A DNA stretch of 64,000 nt from Tupaia tana (lineage: Eukaryota > Chordata > Mammalia > Scandentia > Tupaiidae): assembly GCA_026018925.1 (NCBI GenBank), contig JAKSZU010000018.1, forward strand, positions 32,769,807 through 32,833,806. The letters are read 5' to 3'. The position numbers and the translations under genes were made by a program. This document shows positions 34,919-47,756 of the stretch, piece after piece. How positions within the stretch are numbered: the first letter of the stretch is position 1; the number at the start of each line of letters is the position of its first letter. Below the pieces are notes generated by a model, which was not told the DNA's origin, did not search any database, and saw only the letters and a list, made by a program, of their open reading frames with translations.

Positions 34919-35178
34919 GGGGCCAGAAGTTAGTGTAATGGTTAAGGTGTTGGACCCCCACATAGTCGATTGTGGTTCAAGCCCTGGACCTGGCAACTTG
35001 AAATTCATGCCAGGTGAATATGCATTTGTGCCCAAAATCCCAAGAGGAGAATGGAGGAGAAGCGACTGAAACATGGCCATCCTCCCTGGATGATTTCTCG
35101 CTTTCTGTCTCTTCAGAGAGATATCGCTTCAAAATAAAAAAAAAACAAAACAAAAAAAAACAAACAAAAAAAAAAAAC
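34919..35178 (+). mobile_element. tRNA-derived SINE, subfamily A, with TSD
   Basis: Head ggggccagaagttagtgtaa, a body slightly shortened in the CT tract, and an AAAAAC tail. TSD-like agagatgcttttcag (34903) and agagatgctttacag (about 35185). Confidence 0.88.
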
Positions 35179-35213
35179 AGAGAGAGAGATGCTTTACAGC
35201 ATATAAAATCTAA

Positions 35214-35290
35214 TAGGTTGTTGGAAAACTCGTGACATATTTTTCTGTTTTTCTATGCAAAAATGCATCATGATTTTTCCGACAACCCAG
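35214..35290. mobile_element. Palindromic mariner-like hairpin MITE, copy 1
   Basis: TA-flanked, about 77 bp. The left arm taggttgttggaaaactcgt pairs with the reverse complement of the right arm tgatttttccgacaaccca. The loop region is ttctatgcaaaaatgcatca. Confidence 0.75.
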
Positions 35291-35799
35291 CAGAACTGGT
35301 CAATCATTGATAGAAACTTTCTAACTAGTCTGACTGGAGAAGGTCATGACTTGGGTAGAATCAGACTTCTGCTCTAAAGAGATACCCACCAAGGGCTCAG
35401 GAACAAATCAGGTCTTCAAAGAGAATCTCTTCTTTCAGCAATCTCATCTCTACTACCTTAAATCATGCCTCTCAGTCTCATTTGAGCTTGGCCAAGATTT
35501 CTCAGATTCACTCAGGCTCCTTAAACAATAGGGTCACACCTCATCTCCTTGAGCCTACTGTCACCAAGATCCTTTCTTAACCCACGTCCCAGTTAAAACA
35601 CTGTCTCTCTTTACCTCCTGAAGTTTTGAGAATTTCCCCCCTTTCTATATTGTATCCATACGGGGCCTTTCTGGAATGCACCTCCTCTCAAGGTCTACAC
35701 CTAATTTTTCAATTAGTCATTCTCCTTCTAACCTTCTGTCCTTACTTTTAACCTTCATTGATCAGTATGTTCAATGATAGTTATGTCATTAACCCATGA

Positions 35800-37935
35800 G
35801 CCAGGACTAGTCAAGGCGCATCATTTTACCTTAAAATGACAAGGTAACATTATTGGCTTTGTTCTAGAAAAAGATTCAAAACCTATGCATCCTAGGAGGT
35901 GGGTTTAAGAAACAAAAACAAAAAATATGCCTCCTTTCAAATGAAAGACCCATCCCCATGTTTCCAATACATCTCTTAAAAGAAGACTATTTCTTTGCCC
36001 CACAGAGAAATCAAAGAACACTGAATTTCCCAGGGTGGTGATTTCAAACAACTCTATTTACTAACTCTTCATTCTTAAGATGTGGTTAAGTAGACCCATT
36101 AATTCCCCTTTTCCTCTCGCATCTTTTATATTTCAAACTGGGTACGCCAGAAAATTATGAACCTACTGCATATACTGGGTCGTCAGGAAAGTCAGGATGC
36201 ATTTTTGCATAGAAAAATACGTCATGACTTTCTTGATGACCTAATATATCAGTAATCTATGAATATCTATGTCCTGCCAAGCACTAGAGCCAGCGAATGG
36301 GCACTGGACTGTCTATATAGAATGCCAGCCTTTGTCATAAGTTTAAAGCTATGGGTGAAGAAAACAAATGAAGTTGTTTTATAGATGTGCACTGGAAGTA
36401 GCTACTACAGGGTACTTTACTAGTTCAATATGGTAAAAGAAATCAGCCATAGCTGGCACCACTACACATTGTTTCAGAAAAATGCACTGTGGAGAATTGA
36501 CACTGTACCTATAATTTTAAAAGATTTGCTCATTTAAACTAACCAGCAGCATTTTCTACCACATAATGGAGAAATTCACAGGATGCTGGGCCCCTCATGG
36601 CTTCTGTGGCTATAAAAGCCCCTTCATGCTGGATTTTTTTATATTTGGTAAATTAATAGTTTACTGTTCCAAGATTCCTACGTGTTTATATTATTGCTTT
36701 TCTAACATAAAAGTTTGCAGTTGTTATGGAAACATATGGTAACATTTGCTGCTAAATTTTAAATGCATTTTCTACCCCTGTTACACACCTGAAATGAAGC
36801 CAAAAACTCTCTTTGCTTTACATTAGAGTGAAATTCAAACTGGTCTGGGTGACTATAAATGGTTACTGTTTGTCTTGGCTCCTACCTGTATCAGATTTAG
36901 ACTGAGGAATCTTAGGGAAGAAATTACACGGGATAAAATGGATATTTCTAAATTACAAGGCCTGCAATTCCAGTGGCTCCAAATATCAGCTTTCTGTTTC
37001 ATCTCAGCCTGCCAGAAAGAAAATGGTGGGGCTGGACAATAAAAAATAGACAACATTTACTCTCCAGAGCCAAATGCTTCTTGTTTTGATTATACTGGAG
37101 AAGGAGGGTGCAGATCGAGATCAGCTAAGTCTTGTTAGCAAATTAAATGGTTGTGGATTACAATGGTGCAAGACATGAGTTTTAGCCCCTGGCTTCAAGT
37201 TAAAATGACAAAAGTATAAATTCTTTCAAATCATTTTGTTCTGCAATTTTCCTCTTTGAGCACTTCACCATTCTCAAGTAATTGTCCGTGATGACTGGGC
37301 CCGTGGGGAGGGTGGCTGGGAAACGTTCACCGGATGGGTTTTCTAAATGCCCCAGTTACTCATCTCTCCATACCTGAACACCTCGCCCAAGTCAAGTTTC
37401 TTTCTGCAACGTAACTAGTCACAAATATGACTTAAGACAAATAGGCACTTTGGTTCTGAAAAGTATCAGATGAGAAGGACAGTTTGATAATTGTTGCCTG
37501 TTTGAACATTTTGCTGGGACTTTAAATCAAGGTAAATCAAGAGTCACAGAACGTATGCATTAGGTCCCGCTCTGCAACTCAAGAGACCAAATCCCCACCT
37601 CCATCTCAGTCCTGCGTGCTGCATTCTTCCACTCATTTCAGCACATTTGTTAACACTCAACTTTCATAGGTTAACTCTGTCTCCTCTTTGTGGGAAAATA
37701 ACCATGCCATTTGCTAGAGAGCTTCACTTTAAGTTTCCCACAAGATTAGAATAATGCTTGCATAAATCTGAAGGGAATGAGGGAAAGAACTATGATTGTT
37801 TTCTAGGGACAGAAATAGGGGACATTGCCAAAGACTTTTTGCTCCACAGACCCTTGCATAGCAAGAAATGTGTTATTTATCTCTTGGTGTATATATTATG
37901 AAGGTGTCATGGCAAGAAACAAAAACAATAAGGTT
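35800..37935. other. Repeat-poor block
   Basis: Only the hairpin MITE at 36174-36248 interrupts about 2.1 kb of unique sequence. 36700-37500 looks the most complex in composition. Confidence 0.45.
36174..36248. mobile_element. Palindromic mariner-like hairpin MITE, copy 2
   Basis: TA-flanked, about 75 bp. Left arm ctgggtcgtcaggaaagtca, core gcatttttgcatagaaaaat, right arm catgactttcttgatgacct. This is the cleanest hairpin of the five. Confidence 0.82.
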
Positions 37936-37939
37936 ATAG

Positions 37940-38196
37940 GGGACCAGCAGGTGGCATGGGGTTAGGGCATTGGACTCCCACATGGCTAACCATGGTTTGA
38001 GTCCCAGACCTGATGGCTTGAAAATCACATATGTGTGTGCATGCCTAAAATCCCAGGAAGAAAATGAAGGAGAAAGGACTGTAGTATAGCCATCCCCCCA
38101 AGGAATATTACTCACTTTCCCTCCCACTATCTCTGTCTGTTTCTCTGCCAAGCACACATGCCCTATGGCGAAAACCTTTAAAAAAAAAAAAAAAAA
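37940..38196 (+). mobile_element. tRNA-derived SINE, A/C-type head
   Basis: ggggaccagcaggtggcatg head, aaaatcccaggaagaaaatg body, terminus tgccctatggcgaaaacctt and A17 tail. Confidence 0.85.
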
Positions 38197-38334
38197 GGAA
38201 ATCCCTCCTCTCTCTCTTTCCCATTGATTCAAACAAACTATTCCAAGTCTTATGTCATCTGTTCTAGTACACATCCAGGATGCTAACTAAAGAAGTCAAG
38301 GGCTCAGAATATAGTTAGAGTAGGACCCAACCAG

Positions 38335-38835
38335 CAGGGTGAGTTAGAGTCCTCACACAACATTGACGAATGGATGATCATAGGATTATATATATAGTGT
38401 GGTTTCTAGATCCCATCAGGATTTTGGGCATGCATGTACACATGACTGTTATGTTTTTCAGGACACCAGGGCCAGGATTCCAAAAGCAGCCAACCATGTA
38501 GGGACCAGTGGTTAGCATAACAGCTATGTCGCTGAACTCCCATGTAGTCGACTGTGGTTCAAGTCCCGGACCTGGTGGCTTAAACTCACACCAGGCACGT
38601 GGGCATGTGTGCCCAAGATCCCGAAAGGAGAATGGAGGAGAAGGGATTGCAGTGTGGTCATCCCTCCTGGGGGTGATTTCTCACTTTCTGTCTCTCTGTC
38701 TCTCTGGTGAGTGCACGTGCCCCGTAGCAAAAACCTGTCAAAAAAAAAAAAAAAAAAAAAAAAAAAAGCAGCCAACCATGTAGTATCTGACTTCCTATGC
38801 ATAGTGCTTAACCACTGTGCTACAGGGCCAGCCCA
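38335..38835 (-). mobile_element. tRNA-derived SINE, subfamily D, split by a subfamily A insertion
   Basis: The left part (38395-38502) carries tcccatcaggattttgggca and the reverse body. The right part (38768-38835) carries the reverse tRNA head gtgcttaaccactgtgctac-agggccagccc. A young A copy interrupts it. Confidence 0.8.
38503..38767 (+). mobile_element. tRNA-derived SINE, subfamily A, nested, perfect TSD
   Basis: Full-length. The 15-bp TSD gcagccaaccatgta occurs at 38488-38502 and 38768-38782, and the A-tail is 28 bp. It is inserted into an older subfamily D SINE, which gives relative ages. Confidence 0.95.
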
Positions 38836-38879
38836 ATATTATTTCTTAATTTATCCAAATACAGAGAAATGAAGTGATT

Positions 38880-39125
38880 AAAAAGAAGCCACCAGAACTT
38901 GACTACCTGGGCTCAATTCCTGCCCTGGCCATGTACAACCTATGTTATCCTGGGCAAATTTCCTCGCCTTTCTGGGTCTTAGTCACTTTAACTATAAAAT
39001 GGAGACAAAAATAGTACTTCACTATTAGCATGAAGAGTGAATAAGGAAATACAGGGAAAGTACTTAGGACAGTACCTGGCGTATAGTAAAGACATAGTAG
39101 AAGTTATCTGCTACTATTATTACAA
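38880..39125 (+). mobile_element. MIR, nearly full length
   Basis: ctacctgggctcaattcctg, ttatcctgggcaaatttcct, ctataaaatggagacaaaaa and acagtacctggcgtatagta are in MIR order. Confidence 0.88.
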
Positions 39126-39277
39126 TGATAATAATCATCTTCATAATTCATAGCAAAATTATGATTCGGGCATATTCTGGACTCCTCTAGTTAGTAAGGC
39201 CAGAGTTTCCTAAACTTTAATATGATTTACCATCACGATTTTTAGCCATATCCATAAACTACCAGCATTACCATTAA

Positions 39278-39332
39278 GTTTCTATGAAAAAAATGTGTCA
39301 TGACTTTTCTGAAAATCCAGTACATTTTAGCA
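39278..39332. mobile_element. Mariner-like hairpin MITE, degraded half copy
   Basis: gtttctatgaaaaaaatgtg, then tcatgacttttctgaaaatcc, followed by agta, matches the right half of the hairpin family. The left arm is lost. Confidence 0.55.
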
Positions 39333-39334
39333 TA

Positions 39335-42300
39335 TTTCTTTAAAGCAAGTTTTTAAAAATGTAAACATTGACTTTGGCCTTGTCCTCCACAACATAATTT
39401 GAGAACTATGGATCTAATCTGCCGATTATGTTTTCTTAACCTAAACTAAAATATATTCCGTTAGAATAAGTTTTTGAGATTTGTTGCACATCAGGGTGAA
39501 CATATTATGTAATTAAAAATTGCTAAGAGTAAATTTCAAATGTTTTCTCACAAGAAAGCAAAATAACTTTTAAAATGGAAAGTATTCGTCAGTGAAATTA
39601 CAAAACCACCTTGTGTGTCACTAGTATTACGTGTACTACATGTACTTCAGGAGTCTCTCAGGTAGGCCTTTGCATGTTTCAGAAGGGCCTTCTGCTTCAT
39701 GAACTGGGAAATGCAGATCTGACACTCTACCACCACAATTATCCACAGAGAGAATACATAGCCTTGTGAAGGGACTGAACATGGATGACTCTCAGTTCGC
39801 TTATTCCACGTGGTACGCATTCAGGTCTAAATCCTGTTTCAGTGTGAAAGGACTAAAAACAGTTCCCGCTCACAAGCCTAGTCACATAAGCACTGTGTTG
39901 GTAGGTAACTTGGAGACAGGGTGAGGCCCTTAATTTTCTTTTTTCATTAGAAAGAAGACACTATATCCAGAGGTCTTACCCAATCTCTGCAAACTGGTTT
40001 AAATGTATTTTGACCCCTATGCTAACCCATCTTTGTGTGATACATTTGGCATAATAAAAGATTAATTACTTATAAAAAACAAGCTAACATCTCTACAGCA
40101 AATATATTACCACAATGCAAAATAGGACATAGAGGTTTACACTTGCATCATTAGCTCAACTCTAATAAATGAGACACTCTATGTGATATATAATATGGTA
40201 ATGAAAACACAGCTGTTTGCTTCTGTAGCAGAGTGCCTAGGTGCTCTGCATCTGAGTCTGCAAACACTTAATAAGCCCTCAACCACTAAGCTGCATCACT
40301 CGGAACAGGGCTGGCTCAAAACCATTATCCATGGATAATTAACTATGTCAGGACACTGAGGTCCTAACATGAGGTCCTCATAATTCCCCACTAAGGGAAA
40401 GACAGTAAAACATTATTATAATATATTACTAATATTTAATAAGAAGACTGTTCTGTTTGTGTGTTATTAATGCAAGCTGCAACTTACCACATCATCTGAA
40501 TTATTATTAGTTCTTGTGTCATTCTATCACTTGAAGGGCAAAGCAGCCCTTCAAGCATAAGAACAGTTAAATACTTCCCTTTGGTATTAAAATTTTAAAT
40601 AGGTATTTGCCATTTGTTTGGTTTATTTTCTCTCTAACTGCATGAACATATCTATGGCAAATTTTATCACTGGAAAACCCATCACAAAGATAACCAACAC
40701 TAAGTAAGTCCAAAGCTAGAGACTTGTAAGACATTTCTAGTGTACTCAGAGTTTATCATTTTGCTTTCTCTAAGTATGCTGGTCATTTTGAGACTCTCCC
40801 CTATAACATAAAGTATTTAAATTTCTCAGTAACAAGGCTTTTTGACGCTTGAAGACAAAGGCTCCACTCCATTTATTAAGACGACTTCCTACTGTGTGGG
40901 GCTGTTTTTTACCTCATAATTAAAATAGCACCTGAACAGGACCATCTGTGAGAGTGGATTAAGGTTTTTACAAAATGTGAATATCTTTTCATTTTTTTCT
41001 GCCAAATGCCTCTAAAACTCATAATATTTGTGTGACACACCAAAAAAAAAAAACAAAAACAAAAACAAAAACAGACACCAACTCTCCCCCCTCCAAAAAA
41101 AAAAATCACTAAATAAACTTTAATTCAGAAAGTAGAAAAAATAAAAGTAGTTAGGGTAAACATTTTGCTCTTGACTGCAACCTTCTACGCATCAATGAAT
41201 AAATGTACATCTCTATAATCTGCTCAAAGAATGAATGAACTGTCAGTCTTTGCTTTCTGCTCCTAGGATTCCACCAGTTTATGGTAACCCAGAGACACAA
41301 TTTGCCACTTAATTTTCCTCTTCCTTTTTCAAATATACACATTTTGGAAAAGACATTATTTCCCCAAAAGGCTGCCAAGACGTTGGGTCAGGATAGATCT
41401 GGATATATAGACTATTTCACAAACCAGTCTTATTTAACCAAAATAAAGTCTCTTTGGGAGCTTTTCCCCAAAACTGCAAATCCATAAATGCAGAGATTAT
41501 AAACATTGATATAGACATTTCTTCCAGGGAGTGTTCTGACCTTATGTTAACTGCCATAGACATTCATGTTTCTTTGGAAATGTTGGCTTATTTTAATGAA
41601 ATGGTTCCTTTGGTACAGTCGGGGCTGTGATGTCAACTGGCTCCAATTCTAATAACCCTTATGAAATATTTACAATGAAGTTTAACCACGCATGCGTAAC
41701 AGCCGACTTTAGTGGCTGCCAAGGTTTAAGCTTATGCTTTTCTCTTTACTGAAAGAAAAAAAATAGTTTTTTTAAATTTTCCTCTTCTCCAGAAGATCAA
41801 ACCCACATGAATTTAACAACTCCCCAAAACACACCTCTACATGGCCATCAGTCTGCAGCAGTGAGCCTAACAGATTCCTCTGACCGCATGATGTCTTTGT
41901 GCTCACTTCACTTATGCCATGAAGAACAGCTGGGTTTCCCTAAGGAAAAGGAGCTGCGGATGAAGCAGGAGCTGAGGGTGTAACAGCGGAAATGGCGATT
42001 CCCTAGCAATGAAGGCCTGGCTTTTCCTTTCTGAGAATGAATCCTTCATTGGATTCAAAACTGCCAACATTTTTACAGACACCCTTTTTACAGTGACACG
42101 AGCACCTCATTCACTTTTGCAAACTCTCATATACTTTCTCTGTAAGAGGAAAGACAAAACACGGACAAGTTCAAGTAAAAAAAAAAAAAAAAAAAATAAA
42201 AATACACAAAAGTATTTCCTTGAAGCGAGAACTTACATAGAGTAGAAGAATGTTATGAGGGCACAGAGGCAGTACCCAGATTGTGTCCTGATCTCTTAGG

Positions 42301-45300
42301 GTCATTGCCTCTATTCTTGACAAGTGTGAGAAGGTTGAGAAGGTTTTTAATCAAAACGAGTCAAGACTTCCAATCTACATCAGAATCCTATCCATACTGC
42401 CCAACCTCCAGACATGTTTCGATGAGCCTGAGTGACAGTTACTAATATTTGAACTTAGTTGCTAACATTTAAATATTCAATAGTTGGGAGACTTATTAGC
42501 ATCTATACACAATCTGGATTTGCCACTTTTCTTGAAAATGTGGAAGACCACGTAACAAGATCTTCCTTGCAAGGCTCGATAGAAGCTATCTACTTTATGT
42601 GAACTCCATGTTCATCTCAATCCCACCTTTCTGGCTTCATTCTTCTAGGTAACTGGGTAAACTCCATAGACACTGGAGTTTGTAACCCCTGATCTGAATT
42701 CACTAACAACCACTAGAAAACCCACAAATATCCAACTCTTGTGTCCCTATCATCAAGAGCTTAGAAAAACATTTCGTTTAGAAAGCTCAGTGCCTCTTTG
42801 GGCATGATTTCAATTCTATGCCCTCCTAACCCTTCAAAATCAGTTCTCATTCTCTTAGTTGCACAGTCCAGGAGTAATGGTCATAGTAGACATCCCTGGC
42901 ACAAAAGCTAGATATGTGAACACACAGTAAAAAGGCTCAGAAATGCACAGAGAGAAACAGAGAAATCGCTGCCAGCTCGAGGAAGGGCTCTTTTCCTTGA
43001 CGATGTAGAATTCTCAACCTGGCATGTGAGCTGGTGCTGTTTGTGTTCGCGTTGCTCAAACTCACACTTGGATTTATCCACGCAGGCAGACTTTCTTAAC
43101 ACACCCTCTCTGACTTTTCCGCCACAGCCTGTTTCCAGTGCTGCTAGAGATGCTGTGCTTAATACAGCTCCCAATTCTCAGAGGCCCCCTCAAAGCTTTT
43201 AAAGCTAGCATAACATGCAGAATTTCAAATGAAGAACCAACAGCAGAAAGATCATTTACAGTAACTATACAAACAAGCTAAATGAAAGACTTGTGTTCAG
43301 TCATTAAAAATAATAATGCTAAAGCCCCGAGGGCTGAAATGTAAAGCTCATACTTCGTGCGAGGAAACAGAAAAGGAGTGTGTTTATTATCGCAATAAGA
43401 TAACCTGCTAATTTATTTAGCAGGCAATTTCAGAGTACATTCGTTCACAGTGAAATCTCACTTTATCAGATTATACGAAAAATAACAACCACAAATAAAA
43501 TGCTCGTTCAAGCCAAGGGCTTTTGCAAGATAGAAATCACCTTGTGGGAGACCAGCAAGGGGCTGCCGGAAGGTGCTGCCACTAATAGCTCCCACCCTCC
43601 AACTCTCCTGGTTCTCCTGAACCAAGCCCAGAGTTAGTTATAGAGTTATCTATCTCGCACTTTGCAGATGATGCCTAACATCATGACAACAGAGAAGAGG
43701 AAAGGTCTCTGGACCTGCCTACCTACAACAAGTTTCTGTAAAGTAATGAATACAGACAGCTTGGGGACCATCCACCTGCGCTGCCTGCCTCTTCCTGCCT
43801 GCAAAGTTAAACCACCAGGGATTGGCAGAAGGTACTTGTCTGACAGGGCCAGGACAGCCTTTCTCCTCAGTGACAGCCTGGGCCTACCCTCTTAAACTTG
43901 ACCCACCATAATTCCTTCACAATGCAGCAGCGAGGCAGCTGACAGTAGCAGCTGCAGCTCCTAAGCGAGATGGATGGAATTTTCATAACTAGTTCCCCAA
44001 GTTACATTTTACCTTCAAGATAATTTATGAGCTGCTCTGGAGCCTTGAAGAGACAATATGCTTGCCATAAAATTAACTGTAACAGTCTTGTAGGTTATAA
44101 TTAACACTGGGAGGGTAGCACCAACTGGATGAAACACATGGCATAATTGATGGTGAAACTGGAAATGAAGCAAGCTAACAATATCATTACTGTGCACACT
44201 GCTTTAGCAAAACCTATGCTTTCTGAGGGTTAATTACAATTGCCTTCCAGGGCCCATATTCTGGAAGGGAAGAGGCCAGAGCTGGGCAGAGAGGTGGAGG
44301 TTTTGCTGGCAAAGCCACGAGGCACCTGGACGGGCACGGGGGCTGTCGACAGTCTGGAAGGAGAGCCCTGCTGCAGCATCTGGCAGTATGCTTCCTGGAG
44401 TTAAGACCAAGCCCTACATAAGCCTTCCTTGCAGCCGTGACTTCATTTTCTCAGGAAGTAGCACCTTTTTCAAAAAAGATATGGATAAAAAGACGCAAAT
44501 CAGTACTTCCAAAGGCTTACAGTATTTATTTAGAACACAACAGAGATGAAGCATTTCAACTTCATATGGGCATATTTTAGTAAAAAATAAAGACAGTCCC
44601 CTAAACCTAGCAGTCTATTAAACGACAAAGTAACCCCCTGAGTACCTTTTCCACAGAAAAATATGAAAGGAAAGCTAATCAGAAGAATTGCCATTCCTCC
44701 CATTTCAGAGAAGAACACTAAATGATTCCTTTCATGTATGGATATTCAACAGCCTGGCCAATACCCAAGAAACACTGAATATTCCAAACACACAGGAAGC
44801 ATTCACATGATTTTAATAAGCAATTTTAAGGTGGATGAACTATTTTTGTTTTCTGATTTGTTTGTTTTGTTTTGTTTTGTCTTGTCCTGGGACATTATAC
44901 TAGAGAAGTCTGATAAATGATGCAACAGTGTCCCCTACAGGCCAAGAGAGCTGATCCTTCCCCTTTGCCCCATCCCCCCATCATTACTTCCTCAACTGAA
45001 AGCCAGAGTTAAACTTTTATCTATAACCTGGCATATACATTACAGAGTAAATTTGTAAAATACACCGGGGATACCCTTGAGATAGAATAAAATTACTAGT
45101 CTTCATGTGTGGTAAATTGTTTTCTAGCTATAAACATACTGTACAGCTGGTGATTAACCCATTATGGAATAGATAAATTGCTACCCTTTCACCTGAAGGG
45201 CCTCTACTCAAATCAGCCTTGACCAACACAACTCCCAAATGACTTGACTTCAAGGATTCAAAGATTCTTGGGGCTCAACTTTGTTGTTTTCATCTTTGTC

Positions 45301-45610
45301 CCTACTCTCTCGTCTTCTAACCAATATAAAAGAAATGAGAGAGCTATAAAGGTCTTTCCTTAAAAAGGTTTATGATAGGGAGATTTATAAAGCATGTGTT
45401 GGAAACGACTTCCTTATAGAAGGAGATATACTCACAACTAAAAAGTCTCAAATCTGTTTAGGTACCAGAGGAAATAAATACTGACAGATACATGCCAGCA
45501 TAGCTCCACACTGGAGAGGATCTTGAAAGGTCTCTAAGCCCTGTGTTGTGAGACTTGTGTCAAAGCACTTAGTGCACCACATGAGTGATTGACAAAGATT
45601 AAAGCTGTGT
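39335..45610. other. Longest repeat-poor block (about 6.3 kb), candidate enhancer cluster
   Basis: No SINE, L1, MIR or DNA element recognised across 6.3 kb, apart from A- or AAAAAC-rich tracts at 41042-41072 and 42178-42196 and a TTTTG run near 44862. Sub-blocks 43200-43520 and 43920-44260 are AT-rich yet complex, with many taatt/attaa words (homeodomain-type sites), as in vertebrate developmental enhancers. Confidence 0.5.
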
Positions 45611-45612
45611 CG

Positions 45613-45864
45613 TGCTCTTTTTTTATTATGATTATTTTCATGTACACACAAAGTGGGATAGGATGGAGAAAGCACCCTCCATTTGTACCTGGTCATGCCC
45701 CAATCCTTCCTCCTCCAGTTCTCCATTCCGACAGGATATTAGGCACAAATGTGTGCCTCGTCTGTTTTTTCAAGCTTCCAGGGCTTGGACTTGAACCCTG
45801 GTCAACCACGTGGATCTGGCTTCCTCTGTGCAGCACTTAACCACTGCACTATGGGGCAGGCCCA
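45613..45864 (-). mobile_element. tRNA-derived SINE, subfamily D
   Basis: Minus-strand head gggcctgccccatagtgcag and B-box-like gggttcaagtccaagccctg. The body has ctccattccgacaggatatt. Like 59070 it carries an extra segment between the A and B boxes. Confidence 0.8.
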
Positions 45865-45867
45865 TGT

Positions 45868-45992
45868 CACTACTTCCCTTGCAAATTATTCTGTATCTCT
45901 ATGCCTCCATTTTCTCACCATGTAAGGCATTTAAAACTCTGCCTCACACTTAATGAGCTCTCAATAAATATTAACTGCTACTATTATTAAAA
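45868..45992 (+). mobile_element. MIR right half
   Basis: gcctccattttctcaccatg and taatgagctctcaataaata fit the MIR 3' part. It abuts the D SINE. Confidence 0.6.
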
Positions 45993-46554
45993 TTAGTACA
46001 ACTGTAGATTTGAAAAAAAAAATAGAAGGGTCACTGGGAGTAACATCTACCTTTAACTGTTCCCTGGGATGGAACTTATGGAGTCATACCTTGTTAGAGT
46101 TGGAGGATGCCTTCTGGGTTATCTGGATCGAGCCACTTCTTTTCTAGATGAAGTAAGGTCAAGGGTATCTGTGACATGCCCAGCGTCCTATAGCTAGCTA
46201 GAGATATGACTGACACTGAAATACAGCCCTCTGTCTGTCATTTCTGTATGACAACGCCTAATACAGGACCTGGCATGGACAAGCTCACTCTTGTGTTCTT
46301 CCCTACAATACAAATTCAGCAATACTGGGTCTCTACTATGAGGCTAGGATTTTACATGGTGGCGCTCTTTGGAAGAAAAAGCTAGTTTGGATAAAGGTGA
46401 CTGGGCTTATTTTTTATCTTTTTGGTTTGATCTAAAGGTGATCATGATAGATAATTTTATTTTAACTTAGTATGTTATAGGTACTAATTGTAGATTTAAA
46501 TATACAGAATTGCTTAGTCAACCCTATCAACCCTAATAGAACTAATAGGTTCTA

Positions 46555-46735
46555 TTAGTATCATTCTCTAAGCAAATTACAAATGAGAACATTGAGACTC
46601 AGGAGTTTAAGTAACTTGTCTAGTTACCATCTATAATTATAACTTGTCTAGTGTTACAGAAGTAAACCCAAGATTCAAACCCTGGCAATATGACTCTGAA
46701 TCTATGTGTTCAAGCACTAAGCCACATTAATAAAA
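46555..46735 (-). mobile_element. MIR
   Basis: aatgagaacattgagactca, aagattcaaaccctggcaat and gttcaagcactaagcca are MIR landmarks in reverse. Confidence 0.7.
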
Positions 46736-47214
46736 TTGACTCTGAAAGAAAACTATTTTCCACATAACACTGAGAATTAGATCCCACTAGATAGACGGTA
46801 GTACAAATTTTATTCAATGACCTATAAGCACGTGTCTCCCCTATTTGTCACCTGTACTTGGAGACAGATAGCTATGCACATACTAGTCGCCAACACAATT
46901 TGGCAATGGAGCAGTATTTCTCAGGGACTGGACATACAATGAGAGTCACACAAGAACATTTAAGAAGAATTTGTCCCATTCTTCCTGACACGTGAATTTC
47001 CATGGAATCATGACTCAATCTCTTTCACAGCATTTCTTATTCTATATTGTATAATCCATTTCCCTTAATCAAGTTAATCTCTATAAACTTGGGGCCTAGG
47101 ACAGTGCCTAGTACCAGGTAGGCTCTTGAGAAATATCTGCTGAACTAATGTGTGGCTGACAAATCACTCACAGCAACAATAAACACCATTTATGAAGTGC
47201 TGATTGCGTTATCA

Positions 47215-47304
47215 TATAGTAGTTCCTCAGTAAAGTCGTGAGGTACTTTTCTATGCTTTTCTTTGCAAAAATGCATCATGACTTTCCCAATGACCCAGTA
47301 TAAT
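47215..47304. mobile_element. Mariner-like hairpin MITE, copy 3
   Basis: tagttcctcagtaaagtcgt arm, gcaaaaatgcatcatgactt core and cccaatgacccagta end. It is TA-flanked. Confidence 0.7.
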
Positions 47305-47434
47305 CCCCTACACGGAGGAGATAAGTAGGGCTTCCTCAGTTCTCTCTGAATAGAGATTTGTCAATATAGTATGGCCTGAGTATAAGCCTTCCTTAATGTG
47401 AAGTCCTGCAAGGTGATAAGACACATTTCTCAAG

Positions 47435-47683
47435 GGGACTAGTAGATGGTATAATGATTACATTGCTGGACTCCCACATGGCTGGCCATGGTTTGAGTCC
47501 CAGACCCAGTGACTTGAAACTCATGCCAGATGTGTGCCTAAAAATCCTGAGAGGAGAACAGAGAAGGGATTGCAGCGTGGCCATTCCCCTTAGGGGGTTA
47601 TTTCTCATTTTCTGTCTCTGTCTCTCCGGAAAGTGCATGTGCGCTATAACAAAAATCTCTCTCTTAAAAAACAAAAAAACAAA
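47435..47683 (+). mobile_element. tRNA-derived SINE, subfamily A, with TSD
   Basis: Head ggggactagtagatggtata, body gagaggagaacagagaaggg, end gcgctataacaaaaatctct. The TSD agacacatttctcaa (47419) against agatacatttcttag (47684) has two mismatches, so it is somewhat older. Confidence 0.88.
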
Positions 47684-47756
47684 AGATACATTTCTTAGAA
47701 AAGTAACTGAGAATGAGGATGATCTGTTGTGGTCCCCTTGAGATGGTACTATTTCT

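Noticed and set aside
44280-44380. CpG island or promoter
   Set aside because: GC content rises locally but CpG sites are few, and no initiator or exon follows.
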